NCBI RefSeq assembly: GCF_019097595.1
Contig: NC_080718.1
Span: 12,618,657 to 12,682,656, forward strand
DNA: 64,000 nucleotides
Reading direction: 5' to 3'
From: Hemibagrus wyckioides
Taxonomy: Eukaryota > Chordata > Actinopteri > Siluriformes > Bagridae
This document shows positions 24,961 to 35,100 of this stretch, piece by piece. Within the stretch, counting starts at the first letter, position 1; every line of letters starts with the position of its first letter. The position numbers and the translations under genes were made by a program. The notes below the pieces were generated by a model, which was given only the letters and a program-made list of their open reading frames with translations, was not told the DNA's origin and searched no databases.

Positions 24961-26400
24961 TACACTGCACTGAGCTGATCTGCTCTGTCTAACCGGGTGC
25001 CAATTCATCACCTGTCAGGAATCAGTCAGGACGCCGTGCGAAATGTACACAGCTGTGAGAACAAAAAGAAAAAAAAGAGGCGGGGTGGGGAGCGATCGAA
25101 AGAAAGAAGAAAAAACCCCATCTCACCAGATGTGGACAGGATCTTAAAAGAGTCCCAGATCTCATCATGATAGAAAATAAGCCAAGGATTGTGTGGCGCA
25201 CTGGGAAAATGTAAATATAAGCGCAATAAGTGCAGTCACGCAGAATTCATACAGTTATACAGACGTGCACGTGCCATTTTTCTGGAGATGTGAAAATGAG
25301 ATTGCATAAAAACCAGGGCATTCCAACACATCAGCATCGCACCGCATTCCAGCACATTTCTACAGACGTCTCCTTGGTCAGATGGGAGTTAACTGTTGGG
25401 CAGGAAACCTTATTTGTCTCCCACATAAATTGCCTGATTAGTTATAATAAAACTTAGGCTATATGTTAGACATGTCTGCCTTTATTTTAGATTTATTGTG
25501 CGTCTACACAGCAAAATCTACAATGTTAACATTTACAGTGGTGCATGTGTTAATTCAACACTGGGGCTTTTGCTCTGCAGGCTGTGACACACACACACAC
25601 ACACACGCACGCACACTTTCCGTTAAAACACTCGCTCTTACACTAAACATCAGCACCAGAGTAGTCTAATCATTACTGCCTATAAATAATGCATTAGTTC
25701 ATAATGTTTAATAATCCGGCGGCGACACTGACTGAAAATGTTCTTGTGCATTTCACCATGCGTGACTTCATTTAATTTCATTCTCTAGAAATGGCTTACA
25801 ATCGCCGTTCGCATTAGATTCCTTACAATAATCCTGATGACCAGGTTGGTGGAGAGGATGAGGGACAGTCCTCAAGGCTTAAATACGGGCCTCAATGACA
25901 GTGCCCCTGATGTGGGAATGGACGCAGTGCGTTCACTGTCACATATTTCCAACAATTAAAACAAAAATAAATCATAAGTAAAAAAAAGGAAAATGTTATT
26001 AATCTGTTTGTCAGTCTGGGGTGAATCACCTGATTTAGGTTTTTAGCCTGGTCACTCCCACGAACACTACAGACAACACCTAATACACATGAACATCTTT
26101 TATAATATTGCAGCCTACACACTGAGAAGTAATAGGACACTACACTGATTGAATAATCTAAACCAGTTATATATTCCAGGAATCATAATTATTTACACTT
26201 GATAAATAGACACAGGATTAACAGAATTCTGCTCAAGTGTGTGGCTGTTGCTAGTTCTCAGTCTTGAAATGACTTGAATAACAAAACGACACCTCGACAC
26301 TGAACCAGTCTCTGGTCGGGAGTGAGTAATTCTCTTGATCAGAAACAGGTACACGGAATTGCGGAATTAGCTCTGAAAGCTGAAGGCAGTCAGCAGCACC
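24961..26400. other. Region between the CpG segment and the id2 promoter
   Basis: Contains an E-box CACCTGTC at 25010, a CA repeat, and AT-rich DNA. No coding exon supported; an unspliced or spliced leader from the upstream CpG segment could pass through here. Confidence 0.45.
25587..25615. repeat. (CA)n microsatellite
   Basis: CA repeat grading into CACG units. Confidence 0.9.
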
Positions 26401-26442
26401 TCGCGCGCGCGCGCTCACTGGTTAAAAAGAATGAGGAAAAGA

Positions 26443-26600
26443 GGGGCGGGACTTGCGCGGGCGCGTCACGGACCAATGGCGTCGCGCGAGAGCGACGATT
26501 GACACAAAACATCAGGCCAATCCGTGAGGTCTACAACGTCGCGTCAAAACCCACCCAGCTGGGTATATATTCAGCGATGACAGCTTGTTAATCCAGTGCG
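26443..26600 (+). promoter_or_regulatory. id2: id2 core promoter
   Basis: In order: a GC box GGGGCGGG at 26443-26450, CCAAT boxes at 26473-26477 and 26517-26521, and a TATA box TATATAT at 26564-26570. Transcription is expected to start near 26595, leaving about 115 nt of 5'UTR before the ATG. CpG is dense (GCGCGCGCGC around 26402-26413), unlike the flanking AT-rich DNA. Spacing of the elements is that of a classic TATA promoter. Confidence 0.85.
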
Positions 26601-26709
26601 TTTGCTTCCACACCGCCGCGAGCACAGCTAGAACGAATAGAAATAATCTCTCTATATAACAAAAAGGCATTATCTTTAAATCGTCGTGAATTTCTCGCCG
26701 AACTTCAGC

Positions 26710-27054
26710 ATGAAAGCTATAAGTCCAGTGAGGTCTTTCCGGAAAAACGGCGTGACGGAGCAAAGCCTCGGAGTGTCTCGGAGCAAGACCCCCGCGGACG
26801 ATCCTCTCAGCTTGCTGTACAACATGAACGACTGCTACTCCAAGCTGAAAGAGCTGGTGCCCAGCATCCCGCAGAACAAGCACGTGAGCAAAATGGAGAT
26901 CTTGCAGCATGTCATCGATTACATCCTGGATCTGCAGATCGCTCTCGACTCCCATTCCGCGATCAGCACTCTCCATCACCCCCGACCCGGCCAGGGCTCG
27001 TCCAGAACACCGCTCACCACCATCAACACAGACATCAGGATCTTGTCTTTACAG
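26710..27054 (+). CDS. id2: id2 coding exon 1 (115 codons)
   Basis: This exon holds the whole HLH domain and ends in phase 0 at a consensus GTAAAC donor. Reading through the donor gives an open frame to 27171, which is intron sequence without ID2 similarity. Confidence 0.95.
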
Positions 27055-27343
27055 GTAAACCTACTGGACATCATCATGCAGCACAATAGCGTGCTTTACA
27101 ACACCGTGCACGAGGGCACAGAAAGAGACATTATTTCACTTTACAAGCCTTTTGATTTAACGATATCGTGACTGTTCATGCTATAGACTCACGTATATCG
27201 ATAATTAGATGATTTTATGTTTTGAAACAGTCCATGAACCACAAACCTGAATAACAGCCTAACTATCTCGTCTCTCTTCCTTATAGACGCCGGAGTTTCA
27301 GTCAGACTTGATCACAGAGGACAGTCGGACACTTTACCGTTAA
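26710..27343 (+). CDS. id2: DNA-binding protein inhibitor ID2 (dominant-negative HLH); CDS joins 26710-27054 and 27287-27343
   Basis: Two coding exons give 133 residues (mammalian ID2 has 134). The N-terminus [14 protein letters not shown] carries the Ser5-Pro site known as a CDK target. The helix-loop-helix spans about residues 36-78 ([14 protein letters not shown], then [17 protein letters not shown]) with no basic region before it. ID proteins therefore dimerise with E-proteins and block their DNA binding, in the nucleus. Exon 1 ends ATCTTGTCTTTACAG, donor GTAAAC; exon 2 starts after TTATAG and encodes [18 protein letters not shown] and TAA. I chose ATG 26710 because it matches the family start; the in-frame ATG at 26686 would add eight residues foreign to ID2. 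The leucine-rich stretch across the exon junction resembles the known nuclear export signal. ID2 is certain against ID1, ID3 and ID4 from the N-terminus and HLH; the a/b fish paralogue is unresolved. Confidence 0.97.
27287..27343 (+). CDS. id2: id2 coding exon 2 (18 codons and stop)
   Basis: The acceptor TTCCTTATAG precedes ACGCCGGAG. The tail [18 protein letters not shown] aligns with the C-terminus of vertebrate ID2. The stop codon is followed by CCAG and then a GTAAAT donor, so the next exon junction is only 4 nt downstream of the stop, too close to trigger nonsense-mediated decay. A second intron just after the stop is the usual ID2 structure. Confidence 0.93.
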   Translation, partial: TPEFQSDLITEDSRTLYR

Positions 27344-27959
27344 CCAGGTAAATAACTCTCTCTCTTTTTTTTTTTAAATTATTTTTCCTGTTTTCTTTTA
27401 TTTCCATGAGTTTACAGCTCTGATCAATGACGAGAGAAATGCTATTCCAAGTGAAAGTGTTGCGATTGCACATGTAATGTGTAGACAGCCTAAAATACAC
27501 AAAAGCAAGAACAAACGACAAACTCTGTCACATCACACTGGTCAGTATATCGTAAATCCTGTGGCGCGCAATAGTGTACAGAAAGTGGTGTAGGCATGGA
27601 CACGCACCAGAGATACAGATTTGCTGTAGCAAGAAGAGACCGGACAGTTTGATTGATTATCCCTAAGCATTAAATAGTATCAAACTCCATGTTACTGTTT
27701 AATGCTAACTGGACATTATGCTGGAATTCTGATCAAATCTGAAATTATTACGCAAGCAAAACGTAGTATTTATTGAACTCCAGTAATAGGCTGTGAATAA
27801 ACAGACTGTCTGGACTCTCCCAGCTTTTCTATTGAAATGCTCATGCTGGACATAAGGATGGATCCGGATTTAATTACAACCCTGTGTCCTATCAGTAGTC
27901 AGCAGGAGTGTTTCCTCTGGCCGTGGTTAGAGCAGCTCCATCTGGTCCGCAGCGTTTTG

Positions 27960-28138
<179 letters not shown>

Positions 28139-28175
28139 GTGTTTGGTTAAATGCTGGAGCCGCGGCTTCCTCTCT

Positions 28176-28190
28176 GGCGCCAGGCTGTCC
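28176..28190 (+). promoter_or_regulatory. Second BMP activation-element-like sequence, in id2 intron 2
   Basis: GGCGCCAGGCTGTCC fits the same 15-bp consensus. It sits in the 3'UTR intron of id2, just downstream of the long CT repeat. Binding is not shown by the sequence itself. Confidence 0.4.
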
Positions 28191-28254
28191 GGATCTCCGG
28201 CCTGTTTGCTCTGTGCTAAATGCGCCTCTCTCTCTCTTTCTCAATCTCTTGCAG

Positions 28255-28885
28255 GTGTTTGCTTAAGACGTGAACACACAGGACTCGGGAACCGACCTTT
28301 TCTCCCCCTCCAAAGCTCTCAATTTCTGTTCTCGCCTGGATCTTTTTACCCCTCCTGAACGAAGAGGACAATGTATGTGATGTGTTTCTCGGTTCGGACA
28401 TTGATTTTATTTATCTAAAGACTCGTTTAGTCTTTTTGTTTTTTGTTTTTTTTTCCTTCCAAGACGAAGAAGCACTATATTCCCTAAAAATGGGAGGGGA
28501 AAAAACAGGAATGGAAGAAAAAGATCTCGCCTTCTCTTAAACGAGAGATCGTGGCTGTTTTGGTGAAGACGGTGTGAATAGAAGCCTGTGTGCTTCAGTT
28601 ACTGTACAAAGTTTTTGTCTGTTTTTTGTTTTGTTTTTTTTCTTCTTCTTCTTCTCCTCCTCCGTCATTCTTTGGGCACGTGAAGGACTGGACGGCCAAT
28701 CTGACATGAGCGTGAAACCTCGTGAACTCTCTGAGTTATATCTTGTATAGTTGCAGACGCTGGACTTACCACGCTGCAAAGTGTCATGCTGTATTTAATT
28801 ATGCTGAAACTTTTTATAAAAGTAATTGTAAATCGTACCTTTTTATATATAAAAAAAAAATAAATCAAATGGCTTTATTTGAACA
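28255..28885 (+). other. id2: id2 3'UTR terminal exon
   Basis: After the acceptor at 28254 the sequence has no long open frame. It runs to an AATAAA at 28859-28864 preceded by an AT-rich block. The cleavage site is inferred to lie about 15-25 nt beyond the hexamer. Confidence 0.75.
28859..28864 (+). terminator. id2: id2 polyadenylation signal AATAAA
   Basis: A canonical hexamer at the end of the terminal exon. The downstream sequence contains T-rich and TG-containing stretches suitable for cleavage. Confidence 0.75.
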
Positions 28886-29559
28886 GACATGTCTATTGTA
28901 GTCTATAGGCTTGCTATATTTAAGCAGCACCGTGTTGGTGGCAGGTGCCGGACAGCTGTTAGTGCTGTAGTGTATATTTAGTCCACCTGAACCTGTGTGT
29001 CCACTATGTCAAGAGCCCGCGGGGGGGGGGGAGGTCTGGAGAAATTAAAGAACTTGTTATAATCGTCTGTATTGGTTTGGTTACATGGTTTAAAAAAAAC
29101 AAACAAAAAAAAAACATACACACGCTGACAGTGAACACGGTCCGAAAAATGGGGACTAAACAGCACCTTTTGCTTGGTATCTTTAATACTCTTTAAGGCC
29201 CATGATTTCCGTCCTAAATGTAGCATTTTTGTATGTAAAAGCTAGGTTAAATGTGTCTCTTGATTGCAACAAGGCATGATAGTGTGTAGAGAAGTACTAC
29301 AGGGTGTCCGGTTTATCTCTTGCAGTTTCTCACCTATAGACTTCTGTTTTTTTTTTGGTTTTTTTTTTCTTCTCATGGCACTTGAAGTGTTGAAATGCTT
29401 CCTTCACTCACTATCCGGTTGTGACTTAATTTAAGATGACTAAACCACAGGGTTTACTAAAGCACCAAACATTTTCTAGTATGTCAAAAATATTCGTACA
29501 CTTGTTGTGGCACAGCATTAACTCAGGCTGTTCAGTATGTTAGTGTTTGAGTTAGAAGT

Positions 29560-29600
29560 ACGCGCGCGCGTGTTTGTGTGTGTGTGTGTGTGTGTGTGTG
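29560..29600. repeat. (CG)n(TG)n microsatellite
   Basis: ACGCGCGCGCG runs into a TG repeat; alternating purine-pyrimidine throughout, so Z-DNA is possible. Confidence 0.9.
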
Positions 29601-30529
29601 ATACAGTTTAGACTTGGGCACAGAAAAGGCTCTTCAACAGTTTAAGCCTTTCCTGATCCATCAAGCTTTTTTTTTATTGAATAAATGAAGACATTTCAGA
29701 ACCTTATGAACGATAAATGTCTATCATGAAACTCCAGACTACTGAACAGGAACAGGTCATGTAATCTATATATATATATTTTAGGCTTAATAAAATTATT
29801 ACAGCCCAAAATAGTAGAGTGTCTCTCTCTGTAAAATAAAGGGCCCAGGGTTCAGTCTCGTTAACAGGACTGTGTTCATGCTTAATCAGTCTGAGTACAA
29901 GTCATTATAAGGGGCGTGTACTCTCGAACCAGCGCTCTTTCTTTAAGCACAACTCACATGTACACTGGGAGACTGGTTGAATTTATGAAGAGTGCGCCAC
30001 CTACTGGCAGACTCATCATATTTACCGTGTACTAATAGAAAACAATGCTACTGGACTCGACCTCATGTGCGTTCAGTGATCCACTCTATTTAAATACCAG
30101 TTCCTGCCATGATTAAATGATGATCTGTGCTCGAAAATTAGAGAAGCTGTAATTAAATACATCAACACGCAGGCTATTAGAACTGTGTGTGTGTGTGGTC
30201 ATAACACTTCAACGTTCAATACAAGTTACGTCCATATTGTCTAACAAAGTTTACACAGCTCAGGCTTATTTATACACGATGATAATAATAATAGCATGTC
30301 CAGCATAATTATAGAGGACGTCAAAACAAAATTAACTGTTAATGACTGACCAATGATGATGCAAGGGAGATATGGATGCCGTTTTGTTTAGTTTAATTAC
30401 TAAGAAAGAAAGAAAACTCTTGCACTGTTCTGTCAACAATAACCATAACCTCTTTCCTGATCGAGTGAGAGGATTTCATATTAGTTATTGTATGTACATG
30501 ACAATTTGGGATTGGTTTCTGCCGTTAAA

Positions 30530-30532
<3 letters not shown>

Positions 30533-30568
<36 letters not shown>
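30533..30568. repeat. (CA)n microsatellite
   Basis: Perfect CA repeat; on the minus strand this is a TG repeat downstream of the kidins220 polyA signal. Confidence 0.95.
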
Positions 30569-30572
<4 letters not shown>

Positions 30573-30614
30573 ACAATACTATGTGCTCTTGAATAGCATG
30601 AAAGACCAGGAACA

Positions 30615-31200
30615 CAAGTGTTTGAAATGCAGTGTTTATTACTTCCTGAAACATGGTCATGCATTTTGAGGAACTACTCATCACACTTCACACAAAATTT
30701 TCACAGAATCATTTTTCTTTTACTTTACTAGCTAACACTAACATGCAGGAAGAGCTTCACAAGTGATTCATAAATAATGTATATAAAGCATCTACATTCA
30801 GTACACTGAATGATCCATTTTTGAGGTTGTCACAACACAACACAACACAAACACTGTCCTTTTTACTATTATAACAGTTAACTAATTATCCACCTCTACA
30901 TTTTGTCACTGACCTAATGTAAATTCCACACAATTCCACACGTAGCAGAGTAGGATCCTAGTTGCAATACAGCCTACAGTCACAGATCTAAATGATTTGA
31001 TGATTGCATTGTTTTATAGCACCCTATTGACCACAGATGGCTGTTATTATGTGAAAATCTTCCATTAAATGCATAAAATTAGTTACTCAACACATCCACT
31101 CTGCATAATTGCACATTTGTCATAAACCAGAAGCAGGACAAACTCTTCCTTTGTACCATATTGAATTCAGTTCAGTTTAAAAATAAAAACATTATGCTCT
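30615..31200 (-). terminator. kidins220: kidins220 3'UTR and likely polyA site
   Basis: After the stop at 31201-31203 the minus strand shows AATAAA at 30640-30635, followed by CACTTGTGTTCC and then a long GT repeat, a suitable GU-rich downstream element. The 3'UTR would be about 0.58 kb. Longer or shorter ends are possible. Confidence 0.55.
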
Positions 31201-32103
31201 TTATAGCACACTTTCTCGTTCTTCACTGCCCTCGTCCTGCGCGGTGCTCGTGCTCTTCTTCATTCGCACTGCGAGCAGGTTGTGGTTGAGCAGAGATCTA
31301 GTGCCAGTGCTCGATCCCGGAGAGATGATGAGGCTGCGCTCATCTCCGTTATTGTTGTTGCTGATTGGCGAGATGCTGCTGGCTGCCTGGTTCAGGTTTG
31401 TGACGGCCTGCGTGTGTGTGTCTGAGGTGTCCCAGTTCTCCTCGGGGCTGCTGGCCTCAGACATAGCTTCTGAGCAGATGGACATGCGTATTGTGGTCAC
31501 AAGGTCTTCCTCTCTTGACTTCTCATCCTCTTCCTGAGCCTCCTCACTCTCCTCGTCCTGTAGTGAATGATTAGAAGAGCTGCCGCTTGACCTCATACCT
31601 GAGTCAGACGACTCTTTTTTGTCCATCCCAGCCGAGACAAAGTTCTTTGCCTGCACGTCGTTTCGCTGCTCGTCCCAAAGGAGAGGTGTGGCATCAGTCT
31701 CCTCAGGCACGCACTCCTCCTCATCCTCTTCATTGGGTACACTGTAGTAGCGTGGCCCCGGTCCCTTGGTGCGGCTCACGGAGGATTTTCGCTCTGGTTT
31801 CTCGTCCTCCTCCGTGATTGGATGCAGAAGACCAGAATCCTGAGTAGCGGAGTAATCCATCACACTCTCTCCTGCATTAGAGTTTCTCTTGAAGGTTTTG
31901 CGGCCATCCTGCTCGCTATCCTTGGCCTTGTCTTCTGATCTCTCAGCCCCAGATCCGCCAACCTCCAGCTGGGCCATGTGAGAGATGTAGTCCTGGTAGG
32001 CACTGCGGTACTCTGCTTGCTGCCTGTCAGTCAATTTACTAATGTCATTGGATGACTCCTGAGAATTCAGACTGGACATGCTGGGAGTCCTGTGAGTCAC
32101 GAC
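31201..32103 (-). CDS. kidins220: kidins220 terminal coding exon with PDZ-binding C-terminus
   Basis: 300 codons and TAA after acceptor TGTCTCCAG. It starts [47 protein letters not shown] [29 protein letters not shown] and [19 protein letters not shown] are all family signatures. The tail is acidic and Ser-rich, probably disordered, and ends ERESVL, a class I PDZ ligand. It is shorter than the mammalian tail. Confidence 0.95.
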   Translation of the reverse strand, partial: VVTHRTPSMSSLNSQESSNDISKLTDRQQAEYRSAYQDYISHMAQLEVGGSGAERSEDKAKDSEQDGRKTFKRNSNAGESVMDYSATQDSGLLHPITEEDEKPERKSSVSRTKGPGPRYYSVPNEEDEEECVPEETDATPLLWDEQRNDVQAKNFVSAGMDKKESSDSGMRSSGSSSNHSLQDEESEEAQEEDEKSREEDLVTTIRMSICSEAMSEASSPEENWDTSDTHTQAVTNLNQAASSISPISNNNNGDERSLIISPGSSTGTRSLLNHNLLAVRMKKSTSTAQDEGSEERESVL

Positions 32104-35100
32104 CTGGAGACACAGACCAAGGGTTTGTGAACGTTGTAAAGGAATACGAGTAAGCTAAAATAATCTGAATTGACTTATTCTGGTATTAGGTTAGCCTGAG
32201 GGTAGCTTTTAAATGCAATCACTGCACTATATTCAATCAGAGGTTCTTAACTGCAATGCTCTCATACCCCTGTCCAGCAGATCTTGAAGATTTCCCAATT
32301 GCAGAGAAGCTCAATGCAGCCATTTAGCTAATTATTAAGTGCTTAATGAGGTATGCTGAGGGAAAACCTCAGACTATGCAGGCCAGCAAATCCCCAAAGC
32401 TGGAGGCAAGATTCTCTGCGCTATACCAGAAGCTGTTCTTGTTTCATCAGGTGTTCTTGTTTCGTCCAATTTTCCACCATTGGAGCAATGCAGTATGAAG
32501 TAATTTGAGTTCGGTTTGCTTTCTCTAGGGTTTTGTAGTATCCATGAACACAATCATTTCAGACAATTACAACAGTAACACACCCACAAATTCTTCCCTT
32601 TAAAAATCAAGAATTGTAATTAATGCAGATTTACAACTCCCGTTGATTGAGGAATTCACAAACGCATTCTACCAAAATGTGTCACTGTTTCCCACAGATT
32701 TGAAATATTATAGTTGTGTTTTTATGAAATATATTTTTCTACAGATACTTTTTAATTTGAAAGATGAGTAGATGAATAAAGATGTTCAAAATATTCGATC
32801 ACCATCATCAGCTTACCTCTACTCTGAAACCATGTGGCCAAAGGTAAGTCTGAAGGCGCTGAAGAGAAGCTGTTTACACAAAGCCGGCCTTTGTAGAAGT
32901 GTGGCAAGCCAAACAAAATCCTATTTACCAAAAGACATGTTGGACACTCTGCATATGGAAAAAGTTACTCTGGTCTGATGAGATAATAAATCATCCTAAG
33001 AACACCATCTTCACAGTGAAGCATGATGGTGGGAGCATCACGGTGAGAGTTTCTTTGCTGCCCTTACCCCAGTCACTGATTTTTGCTGAATGGCCTCCAA
33101 AAGGCTTGGTGGTTTTAATAATGCTCAGTGGGATGATCATTTTTCAGAACCAAACTAATAATACTAATACTATGTCTTGGGCTTGGTTTGATAGCTCCTT
33201 GGTCTTCATGATGCTTAAGCATGTTCTCCAACAAACTTCCAGGAACAGATGACTTTATGTTGATGCCATGTAACATTTTAATTTGCACACAGGTAGACTC
33301 CATTCAGCTAATAATGTTACTTCTGATGGCAACTGGTTAGTGATTTCACAGCACAGGACGAATACTTATGCGATCACAATTTCTGTTTTTTATTTGTAAA
33401 TAATTTAGCAATTATAGATTAATGACATATCAACGTAGATTAGTAACATAGTGGCAGATAAATCCATTTCACTTTCAGGTTGTAACACTATAAATGTGGA
33501 AAAATCCAAGGGCCAGGCACTATAATAGCAAGTGGTAGACTTTGCAGAGAGATGTGCATGGTAAATATGAAGTGACAACTTTGTGCATGAGCAGAGAGAG
33601 CAGAAATAGCCAACTGTATGTGTCAGGAACAGCCCCTCACATGCCCTACATTAAATGTGTGTGTGTGGTGTTGTGCAGCAGTCCAGCTCTTCACTTCCTT
33701 TGCTCATTCAGGTCAGAAAACACTCCGTTTTTCACTCAGTAAACCACAGGCTATTTCCACTCTACTGATAAACTACTGAAAAGCAGAAGCTACTGTCTGT
33801 TCTTTGTTAGACAAGAAAGCCGCTGTGGTGAAAATGTATGTTTCTCTGAAAGTGTGTATGCACAGGGTGGGTGGGGGGTGTTTGTGTATTTATAACTATA
33901 GGGCAACCTAGCCAGGCCAGTGAACCTAAGCTATATATTAATAGATTTTGACTATGAGCATGTGTTTAGGATTATAGACGTGTATTTGAGCAGTGACTGT
34001 CTAAACGCTTATCTATATATAAACATGCTGTTATGTGGATAGTCAGGTCTCGCTTGCATGGATAAGGTACGCATCTTATCTTATAGATGGAGCCAAAAAC
34101 GCCTGCCTTGCCTCATTAAACTTGAGTGTGTGACTGACAGTGCTAGCACCTTTGTTCTCAAGATGTCAGCTGACCGACTTTACCACAAAGTTGCACTTTA
34201 GAAGCTTGCAGATTGCATCAGCCTCTTTCTTTAGTAATCTGTTTATGACAGACCGATTGTTAGGTCCATTTTTTCCCCTCTGCTTATAATTAAATCCACT
34301 TATGCACACACATTATGCATGTGTTAACAAATATAGCAAGGAGACAAGATCACATTCCCTTTGTGTTAATAACGGTTTAATCTGTAACACTGTACAACAC
34401 ATTTAAAGTTGTTAATACTTTCTCACCCTACATTAACATTAGGGAGTGATAAAGCGATACGTGAGCATTCGACACAGGGCTGCGAGTTCAGCGATGGCAC
34501 AACAACCGACTTTTGAATGGAGAATTACTCAATACTTTATCACAGCATGCTTAATTTATAAAGTGTTAAAGCAAACACTAGCTCCAAACCACCAGCTTAA
34601 ATGATTTCTCTGACTAATAGCGTCTTTTGACCCATGCGGTCCAACATTTTTTTCAACTCCCCATTCACAGCTTTAGTTTCTACAAGCAATTAGTTCCCAT
34701 TTACTATTCGATGCAAAAATGAAAGAAAAACGTACAACTCTGGTTTCATCTTATCATGTAATATATGACCTCTCTATAAATATGTATGATACATTATGAA
34801 GAACAAAAAAATCTCAGAAGGAAGTCGCTGTGATGTTAATGTCTTTGGTTAGTGTATGTAGTTAATACAGTTAACTTGTTTTGCTAATCTGCAAACAAAA
34901 CTAATATGAAGCCTAGCATTTGGCATCCATCTGTCTATTTTCTGTAACTCTTATCCATCACAGGGTTTTAGGGGCAACCTGGAGTCTATACCAGGGGGAC
35001 AATGCAGGGACCAATCCATCGCAGGGCAAAAACGTGCACACACACCCCCATATTAATACGAGAAGGTCAAGCAGCAAACAACGCATGTCTCTGGACTTGT

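Larger units (their letters stand above)
28886..30614. other. Convergent intergenic spacer between id2 and kidins220
   Basis: About 1.7 kb with a G-run (29021-29031), homopolymer A/T runs and two microsatellites. No gene seen. Confidence 0.65.

Noticed and set aside
26686..26709. Upstream in-frame ATG for id2
   Set aside because: It would add MNFSPNFS, absent from ID2 proteins; the family start MKA(I/F)SPVR is at 26710.
26512..26979. 155-aa minus-strand open frame over id2
   Set aside because: Antisense shadow of id2 exon 1; no supporting promoter or similarity.
27055..27171. Retained-intron extension of id2
   Set aside because: It is open by chance for 38 codons after a consensus donor; the spliced exon 2 matches the ID2 C-terminus.
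31244..31817. Plus-strand open frames over the last kidins220 exon
   Set aside because: Antisense shadows of a well-supported coding exon.
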